Below, piece after piece: positions 36,782 to 45,146 of a DNA stretch of 64,000 bases. The stretch covers positions 62,001 through 126,000 of the forward strand of contig NZ_JAQGKQ010000112.1 in the NCBI RefSeq assembly GCF_028290025.1. Reading direction: 5' to 3'. Both the position numbers and the translations under genes were made by a program. The first letter of the stretch is position 1. Every line of letters starts with the position of its first letter. The notes under the pieces were generated by a model that worked only from the letters and a program-made list of their open reading frames with translations, searched no databases and was not told the DNA's origin. Origin of the DNA: Cypionkella sp. (lineage in GTDB: Bacteria > Pseudomonadota > Alphaproteobacteria > Rhodobacterales > Rhodobacteraceae).

Positions 36782-37321
36782 TTAGATCCTTTCGAGTACG
36801 TCAGCACGGATCGCCAACGCATTGACCACCCGTTGCGCCATATCTTCAACCGACAATTCCGCCGAGGAATCAACCGTCAGATCAGCCATCTGGTAGAAGG
36901 GAAGCCGGGAATCGTAAAGCCCGCGCAGGGTTTCGCGTGGATTAGAGGTGCGCAAGAGCGGGCGGGTGGCTTTATGACGCACGCGCTGCCACAGCAGTTC
37001 GAGATCGGCGCGCAGCCAAACCGACACCCCAGCCTCGTGGATCAAGCTGCGATTGGGCTGCGACAGAAACGCCCCGCCCCCGGTCGAAAGAATGCAAGGC
37101 GCACCACGCAGCAGGCGCGCAATGACCTCGGTTTCACGGGCGCGGAAGAACGCCTCGCCATCGCGCTCAAAGATTTCGGCAATGCTACGGTCGGCCGCGC
37201 GCACGATCTCTTCGTCCGAATCACGGAACGGCACCTGAAGCAGGCGCGCAAGTGCCGTGCCTACCGCAGTTTTACCCGCGCCCATCATCCCAACCATCAC
37301 CACGGTTTTTTTCAGCAGCAC
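36782..37321 (-). CDS. aroK: Shikimate kinase
   Basis: This cytoplasmic enzyme phosphorylates shikimate. It has the P-loop GMMGAGKTAVG (about residues 11-21), the substrate aspartate and arginine in FRDSDEEIV and EAFFRARETEV, and the lid arginine in the RHKATRPLL region. The frame is open to 37441, but family length (about 179 residues) and similarity begin at VLLKKTVVMV, a GTG at 37321 preceded by CAGGGA. Upstream lies a 216-bp divergent promoter gap shared with a small membrane ORF. Confidence 0.94.
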   Translation of the reverse strand: MLLKKTVVMVGMMGAGKTAVGTALARLLQVPFRDSDEEIVRAADRSIAEIFERDGEAFFRARETEVIARLLRGAPCILSTGGGAFLSQPNRSLIHEAGVSVWLRADLELLWQRVRHKATRPLLRTSNPRETLRGLYDSRLPFYQMADLTVDSSAELSVEDMAQRVVNALAIRADVLERI

Positions 37322-37537
37322 GTTGTTTTTCCCTGTCTGCCTCGATTTGTGATATATCGGCGGCGCATCGCCGCCCAAGGCAAATCTTTCTTCCCTGAAT
37401 GGCGTGAACTCGGCGCAAATGCCATATATAATCTGGCCCATGTTGCGAAGCGCCTACGCAGGGGGCAGAACGCTGATCAGTGACACACACAACAAAGACG
37501 TCGGGCGAACCGATGTAGCAGTAAGGGCGAAGTGGGC

Positions 37538-37672
37538 ATGGTGCGTATTATCAAGGTTTTGGTTGTTTTGGCGATGCTTGGCTTCATTGGGCTGACAGGT
37601 TACGCCTATCTGGCGGATCTTTCTCCGACCGCTTCAGAGGTAAAACTGCCGGTGACCCTGCATGCCGACTGA
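37538..37672 (+). CDS. Small single-span membrane protein, 44 residues
   Basis: The frame ATG 37538 to TGA 37672 encodes 44 residues. It begins MVRIIKVLVVLAMLGFIGLT, a basic start plus a hydrophobic helix, and ends in a short periplasmic tail ADLSPTASEVKLPVTLHAD. A purine-rich stretch (AAGGGCGAAG) precedes the start. It lies 2 bases before the next gene, so translation is probably coupled. I know no function; similar tiny membrane ORFs at this position in related genomes would support it. Confidence 0.65.
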   Translation: MVRIIKVLVVLAMLGFIGLTGYAYLADLSPTASEVKLPVTLHAD

Positions 37673-37674
37673 TC

Positions 37675-39306
37675 ATGCTTATTAATCCCGCTGCGCGCTT
37701 TATGCTGGCGGCGGCTCTGTTTTGCCTGCCGCAGATGGGTTTGGCAGAGCGTAAGCCGCTGTCTGCGATCAGCTGGTTGTCGCAATCGGTGAAGACCCCT
37801 ACGCCGAAAGGCAGCGTGGCCAAGGCTCCGCTTGCGCCTCCGAAGTCCGTGAGTGCGCCTACTGCGCTGAATGGCACGCAGGCAAATCTGCCTCCAGTCG
37901 CTAACGAGCCGAAGGTGACCACCGATGCTCTGCCGGATGCGGTGGCGACGACTGTGTTGGGTGGCACATCGCTGGATGCCGTCGGGCTGCTGCCGCCAAT
38001 GGTAACCGGGTTTCCGCATGATCTTTGGGGCATCGGGCACAGCGCTGAAATTGCCGCGGATATTGCCGAAGCCGGTCAAGGCGACGTGCCTGCGCTGCAA
38101 TCGTTACTAATGACATTGTTGTTGGCTGAGGCCGAAGCACCGGCGGATTCCGAAGGCTCCGGCGATCTGCTGATTGCGCGCGTCGACAAGCTGCTGACGA
38201 TGGGAGCACTTGATCAAGCGCAGGCGCTAATTGATGCGGCAGGTGCTGCGAGTTCGCCCGACCTGTTCCGCCGCAGCTTTGACGTCGCACTGCTGACCGG
38301 TAATGAGGATCACGCCTGCGAGGTGCTGAAAGCCGCGCCCGGTTTGGCCCCGACGTTGACCACGCGGGTGTTCTGCTTGGCCCGTGCGGGTGATTGGAAT
38401 GCCGCAGCCCTGACGCTGCGCACGGCGCAAGCCTTGGGCAATATTACGGCCGATGAAGATCTGTTGCTGTCGCGTTTCCTCGACCCCGAGCAATTCGACG
38501 GTGAGGATATGCCACCTGCGCCAAAACCGATAACGCCGCTGGTCTGGCGGATTTACGATGCGCTGGGAGAGCCTTTGCCGACAGCTACTCTGCCTCCGGC
38601 GTTTGCCCATGCTGATCTTTCAGAACATGCAGGCTGGAAGGCGCAGATCGAAGCCGCCGAGCGGTTGTCTCGCGCGGGGGCAATCACGCCCAACGTTCTG
38701 CTTGGGCTTTACACTGATCGCGCCCCGGCGGCCTCGGGCGGCGTATGGGACCGCGCCGATGCGTTTCAGCGCTTCGATACCGCCTTAAGCAAAGGCGATG
38801 TTGCGGCAATAGAGCAACGTCTGCCGCTCGCTTATGCTCGGATGCGCGATGTTGAGGTGGAAGTGCCATTTGCCACCTTGTTCGCTGGACCGTTGGCAAA
38901 ACTGCACCTTACCGGAGATGCGGCTCGCATCAGCTATGAGATGGGCCTGTTATCGCCGGAATATGAGCGATTGGCAAAGTCGCCAGATGCAGCAACCGAC
39001 GCGCGCAGCCTATTTCTCGCCGGATTGGCTGCGGGTTCGGTCAAGGGCCTGCTCGCCCCGGACAGCATGGCGCGGGCGATTGCGCCTGCGTTTACCGATC
39101 CGCAACTTCCCGACGATATTGCGGAACTGATCGCGCAGAAACGGGTGGGTGAGGCAATGTTGCAGGCGATGATCCGCATCGAGAGCGGCGTTCGCGGCGA
39201 GTTGGTCAAGGTCACCGAGGGTTTGAGCGTGCTGCGCAAGCTTGGGCTGGAAGATATTGCCCGCCGCACCGCATTGCAGTTGATGCTTCTGGAACGGCGG
39301 GGCTAA
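37675..39306 (+). CDS. Exported helical-repeat protein of unknown function
   Basis: The 543-residue product has a signal peptide (FMLAAALFCLPQMGLA) and then an Ala/Leu-rich, largely helical sequence with TPR-like segments (DQAQALIDAAGAASSPDLFR, EDHACEVLKAAPGLAPTL, AALTLRTAQALG). No catalytic motif is seen. It is likely periplasmic. The gene follows the small membrane ORF and its stop is immediately followed by the xerD start, with no gap, giving a four-gene rightward unit with xerD and the CorC-like gene. Function unknown. Confidence 0.8.
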   Translation: MLINPAARFMLAAALFCLPQMGLAERKPLSAISWLSQSVKTPTPKGSVAKAPLAPPKSVSAPTALNGTQANLPPVANEPKVTTDALPDAVATTVLGGTSLDAVGLLPPMVTGFPHDLWGIGHSAEIAADIAEAGQGDVPALQSLLMTLLLAEAEAPADSEGSGDLLIARVDKLLTMGALDQAQALIDAAGAASSPDLFRRSFDVALLTGNEDHACEVLKAAPGLAPTLTTRVFCLARAGDWNAAALTLRTAQALGNITADEDLLLSRFLDPEQFDGEDMPPAPKPITPLVWRIYDALGEPLPTATLPPAFAHADLSEHAGWKAQIEAAERLSRAGAITPNVLLGLYTDRAPAASGGVWDRADAFQRFDTALSKGDVAAIEQRLPLAYARMRDVEVEVPFATLFAGPLAKLHLTGDAARISYEMGLLSPEYERLAKSPDAATDARSLFLAGLAAGSVKGLLAPDSMARAIAPAFTDPQLPDDIAELIAQKRVGEAMLQAMIRIESGVRGELVKVTEGLSVLRKLGLEDIARRTALQLMLLERRG

Positions 39307-40260
39307 ATGGCCGCGCCCGCTCATCAGGACAGTTGGATATCGAGTTTCCTTGCGGCGCAGGCAGCCGATCTGGGTGCTGCACGCAACACTCAACTGGCCT
39401 ATGGCCGCGATCTGCAAGATTTTTCAGAGTGGCTTTCCAAGCGCGGTAGCAGCTTTATGTTGGCTGGCCGTGATCAGGTGGAAAGTTATCTGGTGTTTTG
39501 CGATGCCCAAGGCTTGTCGAAGGCCACAAGGGCGCGGCGGTTGTCGGCGATACGGCAGCTTTACCGCTTCGCACATGAAGAAGGCTGGCGAGACGACAAT
39601 CCCGCCGTGCGCATCAAGGGTCCGGGGGCCAGTCAGCGTCTGCCGGGCACTCTGTCTCTGCCAGAGGTTGAGCGCCTGTTGGAGGCGGCTCGGATCACTG
39701 GGCGATCACCATCCGAGCGCCTGCGCAACTGCGCTCTGGTCGAGCTTTTGTACGCCACCGGCATGCGTGTGTCCGAATTGGTCGGCTTGCCCATCGCGGC
39801 GGTGCGCGGTGATCCGAAGATGATTCTGGTCAAAGGCAAGGGCGACAAAGAACGCATGGTGCCGCTGTCTACGCCCGCACGCGCAGCCGTACGGGCGTGG
39901 TTGACCGAGCGTGATGCACAAGATGAAGCGGCGCGCAAACTCGGCAAGCCCGCCTCAAAACAGCTGTTCCCCGGCCCCGGAGTTGATGGCCATCTGACCC
40001 GCCAGCATTTTTATTTGCTGATAAAGGACATAGCGGCGCAGGGTGGAGTTGATCCAAGCACGGTGACGCCTCACACTCTGCGCCACGCTTTCGCGACGCA
40101 TCTGCTTGCAGGCGGTGCAGATTTGCGGGTGATACAAACTTTGCTTGGTCACGCGGATGTCGCGACGACAGAGATATACACGCATGTGCTCGATGAGGAT
40201 TTGCGACGGTTGGTGCTGACGCATCATCCGCTGGCAACCCTTGGCAAGTCTGAGGCGTGA
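39307..40260 (+). CDS. xerD: Site-specific tyrosine recombinase XerD
   Basis: The 317-residue recombinase resolves chromosome dimers at dif together with XerC at the division septum. The N-terminal SAM-like DNA-binding domain covers about residues 10-95 (SYLVFCDAQGLSKATRARRL). The catalytic domain has Arg in YATGMRVSEL, Lys in VKGKGDKERMVPL, HxxR in TPHTLRHAFATHLL, His in LGHADVATTEIY and the nucleophile Tyr in TTEIYTHV. The layout is that of a housekeeping Xer protein rather than a phage integrase. It starts right after the preceding stop. Confidence 0.93.
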   Translation: MAAPAHQDSWISSFLAAQAADLGAARNTQLAYGRDLQDFSEWLSKRGSSFMLAGRDQVESYLVFCDAQGLSKATRARRLSAIRQLYRFAHEEGWRDDNPAVRIKGPGASQRLPGTLSLPEVERLLEAARITGRSPSERLRNCALVELLYATGMRVSELVGLPIAAVRGDPKMILVKGKGDKERMVPLSTPARAAVRAWLTERDAQDEAARKLGKPASKQLFPGPGVDGHLTRQHFYLLIKDIAAQGGVDPSTVTPHTLRHAFATHLLAGGADLRVIQTLLGHADVATTEIYTHVLDEDLRRLVLTHHPLATLGKSEA

Positions 40261-41510
40261 TGCAGCAGTTTTGGATTTCTGCGCTGATCCTCGTTCTGCT
40301 TACGGCAGCGGCGTTGCTGGCTGCGATCATCGCGGCACTGCAACATCTGGCGCATGGCCGTCCGGTTGAGGTGGTGGCATCTCGGCTTGTCGCACGACGT
40401 AAGCCCGGTTTGATGGCGCTGCGGCTGGCCCATAACCTAATGGCATTGGCGGCTTTGGCGACAACATTCTGGCAAGCGCGGGCATGGCCGGGGGTAGATT
40501 TCGCTTTATTAAGTTTTGCGGCTGGCATGACGCTGGCGCTGATAGGTCGAATTATCCCGTCGGGCGTTGGGGCAGCGGTACCCGAGGCGACGCTTAGCCG
40601 ACTGGGTTATTTTGGGCTTGTCGCAGCGATCTTATTTGCGCCTCTCGCAGCGGTGATGCAGATGCTTAAACTTGCCGCATTGCGCAGTTTTGGGCTGACG
40701 TTTGATCTGTCTGAACAGCACGATGCTCTGCGAGATGACATCGCAGGGGCCATTGCTTTGGGTCACTCCGGCGGTGCCATGCAAAAGGAAGACCGCGACC
40801 GTCTTTTGGGCGCGCTCGATCTGTCCGACCGGGCGGTCGAAGAAATCATGCGCCACCGCCGCCAGATCGAGATGATCAACGTCGATGATGCGCCGGGAGA
40901 TATTGTCAGCCAAATGCTCGCCTCACCACATTCGCGCTTGCCAGTTTACCGGGATGAGACCGAGAATATTCTCGGCGTTATCCACACCAAAGACCTGCTT
41001 CGCGAACTGGACCGTCTGCTGCGGGGCGAATCGCCAGAGGGGCTGGAAAGCCTCGATATTCTCAAGGTCGCAAAGAAGCCCTACTTCATTCCAAACACTA
41101 CCAGTCTTGACGAGCAGATGCGCGAGTTTCTCAAACGCCGTACGCATTTCGCGCTGGTCGTTGATGAATATGGGGCGCTGCAGGGGCTGATCACGCTTGA
41201 AGACATTCTGGAAGAAATCGTCGGCGATATCACCGACGAATTTGATGTAGTGTCGCGCGATTCTGGGCTCAAACCGGGAGCTAACGGCGAATATCTGGTA
41301 GAGGGCGCGATGACGATCCGTGACCTAAACCGCGCGACGGATTGGCAACTGCCTGATGCCGAAGCCAACACCATTGCGGGCCTCGTGATCCACGAGGCGC
41401 AGATGATTCCCGCCGAGGGGCAAGTTTTTCACTTCCACGGCTTTCGGATTGAAATCGCGCAACGGCGCGAGAACCGCATCACAAAGTTGAAGTTGCGACG
41501 GGTTGTCTAG
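40260..41510 (+). CDS. CNNM/CorC-HlyC family membrane protein with CBS domains
   Basis: This 416-residue protein has an N-terminal CNNM (DUF21) membrane part of about 145 residues (four hydrophobic segments from ILVLLTAAALLAAIIAAL on). A pair of CBS domains lies at about 195-330, with LPVYRDETENILGVIHTKDL and LVVDEYGALQGLITLEDILE. A C-terminal CorC/HlyC transporter-associated domain ends it. Family members are linked to Mg/Co efflux. The ATG at 40260 overlaps the xerD stop by one base (TGATG). It is convergent with the CAP-RTX gene. Confidence 0.88.
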   Translation: MQQFWISALILVLLTAAALLAAIIAALQHLAHGRPVEVVASRLVARRKPGLMALRLAHNLMALAALATTFWQARAWPGVDFALLSFAAGMTLALIGRIIPSGVGAAVPEATLSRLGYFGLVAAILFAPLAAVMQMLKLAALRSFGLTFDLSEQHDALRDDIAGAIALGHSGGAMQKEDRDRLLGALDLSDRAVEEIMRHRRQIEMINVDDAPGDIVSQMLASPHSRLPVYRDETENILGVIHTKDLLRELDRLLRGESPEGLESLDILKVAKKPYFIPNTTSLDEQMREFLKRRTHFALVVDEYGALQGLITLEDILEEIVGDITDEFDVVSRDSGLKPGANGEYLVEGAMTIRDLNRATDWQLPDAEANTIAGLVIHEAQMIPAEGQVFHFHGFRIEIAQRRENRITKLKLRRVV

Positions 41511-41544
41511 CGCCACATTTGCGATGTCTTAGTCCGCCGACTGG

Positions 41545-42900
41545 TCAGATGATATCAATCGCAGCGGCGAGTTTGGCGGTCGATGTCAGTCCGTTCAGCG
41601 TTAAGGTGGTGTCATGGTTGAACTCAAACACCACATTCCCCGCAACCACATGCGCAAACTGTGATACGACCTGCGCGGCTGACAAAGACTTGCCGGCCCA
41701 AAGCGTATCATCCAGCAGCAGCTTATCGCCGTCACCGGCAGTAAAGTCCGTCACAACATCTTTGCCGAACCCAGCTCTGAAAACAAACGAGTCGGCGCTG
41801 GCATCTCCTGTCAGGCGATCCGCACCCGAACCACCATCCAAGAGGTCCGTGCCTGTGGCGCCCATGATGTTATCATTGCCTGAGCCGCCATAGAGCCGAT
41901 CATTGCCACGGTCGCCGTACATCCGATCACTGCCGTCCGACCCGGTCAGGATGTCGTTGCCGCCGCTGCCGTGCATCGTATCGGCCCCGCCTCCGCCGGC
42001 AATCACATTGCTGCCATTATTGCCGTTAAGTGAATTGGCCCGTGCATTGCCAGTAAGCCTTAGGTCGGACAAGCCGAGCAACGTAGCGGCGTCGATGCCA
42101 GAACCCAACGTCAGGCTTCCCGAGGTCAGAAACAAATTGCTATTCACCACGTCCAGCTTGACGTTGCCCGCATCCAGATTGACCGTCGCCGAGAACGCAT
42201 GACCAGCCACGCTGCCGGTAACACCCACCGCACCGCCAGCTTTCAAACCTAACGCGTAGCCCCCTGAGTCAGCACTCGTCGTTGTCTTCCCTTGCGAGGA
42301 AAAGCTGACGCCTCCCGCCGCCTCACCGATGTTGTAAAAACTGTTCTTGTCGGTATCGTTGTAAGTAACCCCTGTCAGAAATACGTTCGCCGCTTTAGGT
42401 CGACCATAAACTTCGGTCAGCATCGAAGCATCGTAAGTGTGGCCCGAAAGCGTGAAGTTGCCGCGTTCTTGCGCAATGCCGATCTCTTGATAGACGCTTT
42501 TCATCATATTTGACCGATGACCAGCGCTGAGAAATAAATCCTGATGCTGAGCCGGCGACGCACTGTTGGTGTCCATTTTGCCCGACGTATAGCGAACCGC
42601 TAGGTTCTCACCGACATTAGACCACGTATAATGGGCTGCGGTAGCGCGTTGCCCTGACGTAGAGCCGCCGCTGCCAGTGTGCGAGAATACATCCTCAGCC
42701 AACATCCACTTCGAGTGACCAATCGCCGAATTCTCAAGCTGAGCATTGGGGGCCACCACCTGCTTCGAGGCAGTCGATATCGTACCCGCAGCGAGACCCG
42801 CATTAAGATTGATGCCGTATCGTGCGGCCTCTGCCGCCGGATCAAGCCGGGCGCGGTTTATCAGTTCCAATGAGTACTGTTCAGCAGCCGTCAGAGCCAT
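41545..42900 (-). CDS. Secreted CAP-domain protein with RTX calcium-binding repeats
   Basis: The 451-residue protein starts with a CAP/SCP domain (AAEQYSLELINRARLDPAAE, SAIGHSKWMLAEDVFSHTGS, GHRSNMMK) and continues with a beta-rich linker. The C-terminal third carries at least five hemolysin-type nonapeptides (GGGGADTMHG, GSGGNDILTG, GDRGNDRLYG, GSGNDNIMG, GGSGADRLTG) and ends in a type I secretion tail. There is no N-terminal signal peptide, as expected for T1SS export; no ABC/MFP pair lies nearby. The ATG at 42900 has GGAGG just upstream. The function of the CAP domain outside the cell is unknown. Confidence 0.9.
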   Translation of the reverse strand: MALTAAEQYSLELINRARLDPAAEAARYGINLNAGLAAGTISTASKQVVAPNAQLENSAIGHSKWMLAEDVFSHTGSGGSTSGQRATAAHYTWSNVGENLAVRYTSGKMDTNSASPAQHQDLFLSAGHRSNMMKSVYQEIGIAQERGNFTLSGHTYDASMLTEVYGRPKAANVFLTGVTYNDTDKNSFYNIGEAAGGVSFSSQGKTTTSADSGGYALGLKAGGAVGVTGSVAGHAFSATVNLDAGNVKLDVVNSNLFLTSGSLTLGSGIDAATLLGLSDLRLTGNARANSLNGNNGSNVIAGGGGADTMHGSGGNDILTGSDGSDRMYGDRGNDRLYGGSGNDNIMGATGTDLLDGGSGADRLTGDASADSFVFRAGFGKDVVTDFTAGDGDKLLLDDTLWAGKSLSAAQVVSQFAHVVAGNVVFEFNHDTTLTLNGLTSTAKLAAAIDII

Positions 42901-42982
42901 CGCGGCCTCCATTTCATTCGCATTCGCTCAACACTCTTGCTGATGAATATGGCACAACCTAGACGCGATTAAGGCAACATTG

Positions 42983-44530
42983 TCAACGACTGCGAAATAG
43001 TGACCCCAGCACCCCGCGGATCACCGCTTGCCCAGTTTTTGATCCTAAACTCCTTGCGAAACTTTTGGCAAAGGTCTCGCCAATCGAATCGGAGCGGCTG
43101 GTGATTGTCTTCTTTGGCGCCGCGTTACTGGTCTGACTGCCGCCGTCGTAGCGGCGGGCGTTGCGAAATCCTCGCGTGTCAACTTCGTCGTGCTGCGACG
43201 TCGGCTCGGCCGCATTCGCTTCTTGGGCAGCATGGTCGGCACGGGCTCGTAAGCGTTCATAAGCGCTGTCGCGGTCGACCACCGCATCGTATTTCGCGCC
43301 CATCGGCGAAGACGCCATAAGCTGCGCTCGCAGCGCAGGCTCAATTGGCCCAACTTGCGACGATGGCGGGCGTACGAGTGTACGTTCGACGATACCGGGA
43401 ATACCTTTTGTCTCTAAAAATGAAGTCACAGCCTCACCGGTGCCGACGTCTCGGATCGCATCTTCGGTGGCAAAGCGTGGGTTCGGCCGATAGGTTTCGG
43501 AGGCGAGTTTGAGGTCTTTTTGATCTTTGGCTGTAAAGGCGCGCAAAGCGTGCTGAACACGGTTGCCAAGCTGCCCTAGGATGAGATCGGGGACATCCGC
43601 GGGATTTTGCGTGATGAAATAGACACCAACACCTTTCGAGCGGATCAGACGCGCCACCTGCTCTACCTTAGCCACGAGTGCTTTGGGCGCGTCGGTAAAC
43701 AGCAAATGGGCCTCATCGAAGAAGAACACGAGTTTGGGCTTATCGGGATCGCCAACTTCGGGCAGATTTTCGAACAGTTCTGATAGCAGCCACAGCAGGA
43801 ACGTCGCATACAGCCTCGGCGCGTTCATCAGCTTTTCCGCGGCAAGAATGTTAATCATCCCTGCCCCATTGGCATCGGTGCGCATCAGATCGGCAAGATC
43901 GAGCGCGGGTTCGCCAAACATCTGAATTGCGCCCTGATTTTCCAGAACCAGCAAACGGCGCTGGATCGCACCGACTGAGGTGGGAGAAACCAGACCAAAA
44001 CGCGCCGAAATATCGCTGGCATGATCGGCGACAAAGCTTAGCAGAGCTTGCAGGTCTTTCAGATCGAGCAGAGGCAATTGTTCCTCATCCGCCAGCCGGA
44101 AAGCGACGTTCAGCACACCTTCTTGCGGTTCGGTGAGTTCCAGAAGGCGCGACAGCAACAGCGGCCCCATTTCGGCGACGGTGGCGCGGATCGGGTGGCC
44201 TTTTTCGCCAAACAGATCCCAGAAGGTGACCGGAAAGGCGCGGTATTGCAGATCGAGCCCGATGGTGGCGGCTCGTGTCATGAAGCCTTCGTGCAGCTTG
44301 TGGCTGGTCGAGCCTGCGACTGCCAGCCCCGCAAGATCTCCCTTCACGTCTGCCATGAAAACCGGCACACCTTCGGCTGAGAAACCTTCCGCCAGCACTT
44401 GCAGCGTCACGGTCTTGCCGGTGCCAGTCGCGCCGGCGATCAGGCCGTGGCGGTTGCCGTATTTTAGCAGCATATTCTGCGGCACGCCGTAGGCTTCGCC
44501 ACCGCCGCCGACAAAGATCGTCTCGCCCAT
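42983..44530 (-). CDS. HerA/YjgR-like ATPase (DUF853)
   Basis: The 515-residue protein has the HerA/FtsK-type P-loop in GATGTGKTVTLQVLAEGF (about residues 34-51) and Walker B in LVFFFDEAHLLFTDAPKAL (about 270), followed by RSKGVGVYFITQNPADVPD. This is the DUF853/YjgR family, distinct from the archaeal HerA-NurA pair. The C-terminal ~90 residues are polar and low in complexity. Its cellular role is unclear. No nuclease partner is adjacent, so I do not call it a defence gene. It is convergent on neither side and seems to stand alone. Confidence 0.88.
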   Translation of the reverse strand: MGETIFVGGGGEAYGVPQNMLLKYGNRHGLIAGATGTGKTVTLQVLAEGFSAEGVPVFMADVKGDLAGLAVAGSTSHKLHEGFMTRAATIGLDLQYRAFPVTFWDLFGEKGHPIRATVAEMGPLLLSRLLELTEPQEGVLNVAFRLADEEQLPLLDLKDLQALLSFVADHASDISARFGLVSPTSVGAIQRRLLVLENQGAIQMFGEPALDLADLMRTDANGAGMINILAAEKLMNAPRLYATFLLWLLSELFENLPEVGDPDKPKLVFFFDEAHLLFTDAPKALVAKVEQVARLIRSKGVGVYFITQNPADVPDLILGQLGNRVQHALRAFTAKDQKDLKLASETYRPNPRFATEDAIRDVGTGEAVTSFLETKGIPGIVERTLVRPPSSQVGPIEPALRAQLMASSPMGAKYDAVVDRDSAYERLRARADHAAQEANAAEPTSQHDEVDTRGFRNARRYDGGSQTSNAAPKKTITSRSDSIGETFAKSFARSLGSKTGQAVIRGVLGSLFRSR

Positions 44531-44798
44531 CGTTGCACCCTTTGCGCTGCCGCCTCCCCGCTTTGGGGAGCATTTGTTTGCAAATTACATTGTTAGCTTG
44601 TCAGTGCCAGCTTGATATTATCCGAGGTCGCGCTGGGGTTTGCGGGTGATTTCAGGATGTCCACGCGTGGGCAAGCTTCCATTTGATATAAATCAATGAC
44701 TTAGCAGGTGCCAATTAGGACTTTGTTAAGATTTGTCCACCGAAGCGTCCCTGCGCCGAGGGGGGCAAGCGATGCAGCATTTGCTGTGCTTGGGCGGC
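44531..44798. other. Intergenic region upstream of HerA-like gene
   Basis: No coding frame with family signal was found. It holds the HerA-like gene promoter region and, at 44658-44673, the imperfect palindrome TGTCCACGCGTGGGCA, a near copy of the element at 32398-32413. The rest is unstructured to the eye. Confidence 0.5.
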
Positions 44799-44850
44799 TG
44801 TCACATTGTGTCACAATTGTATTGACGGGGCCAATAAACCGCCGTAGCGT
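44799..44850 (+). promoter_or_regulatory. Promoter with operator-like repeats
   Basis: A -35 box TTGACG (44822-44827) and a -10 box TAGCGT (44845-44850) are 17 bases apart. Directly upstream are two TGTCACA repeats spaced 10 bases (44799-44805, 44809-44815) and an overlapping palindrome TTGTG-T-CACAA (44806-44816). Start of transcription is expected near 44857. Confidence 0.6.
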
Positions 44851-44856
44851 CTGCCT

Positions 44857-44932
44857 CACAAGTCGGCCAGTCCGACAGGGAGAATAAAAAAAGTTGAAAG
44901 AGGGTCGGTTTTCCGGCCCTTTTTCCTTTTTG
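44857..44932 (+). ncRNA. Candidate small RNA (~75 nt) with intrinsic terminator
   Basis: Between the promoter and the U-tract lie a hairpin GTCGG-n5-CCGAC (44862-44876) and an unpaired purine-rich linker (AGGGAGAATAAAAAAAG). An 8-bp terminator stem AGGGTCGG-TTTT-CCGGCCCT (44901-44920) follows, then TTTTTCCTTTTT. No ORF fits inside. This two-hairpin, A/G-rich form is typical of trans-acting small RNAs. It could also be a leader that ends early before the ialB-like gene 215 bases on. I do not recognise the sequence as a named RNA. Confidence 0.55.
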
Positions 44933-45146
44933 TAGCCAGTCTCACAGGCAATATGTTCTCAGGAGTATAGCGGTGGGATTTTTGATCTGCGCGCGAAGAC
45001 GTGATGTTTTTTTCCGCTGACTTCCTCAGTTTGCCATGTTATGCGCAGGGCCAACAATTCATCCGCCCAGCCATGGTTTGGCCCAGCAAATATCAAGAAA
45101 CTTGCTCTGCGCTCGCGTCGAGCAACCAATCAAGGAAGTGACAGCG

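Noticed and set aside
39307-40260. Tyrosine recombinase as a sign of an integrated element
   Set aside because: Motifs and length are those of housekeeping XerD, it lies in a core gene context, and no attachment repeats or cargo are adjacent.
41880-42010. Tandem-repeat-like DNA that could suggest a CRISPR or minisatellite
   Set aside because: The periodicity is 27 bases and in frame; it codes for the RTX nonapeptide repeats of the CAP protein.
42983-44530. HerA-like ATPase as part of a HerA-based defence system
   Set aside because: It is of the DUF853/YjgR type and has no nuclease, SIR2 or DUF4297 partner next to it.
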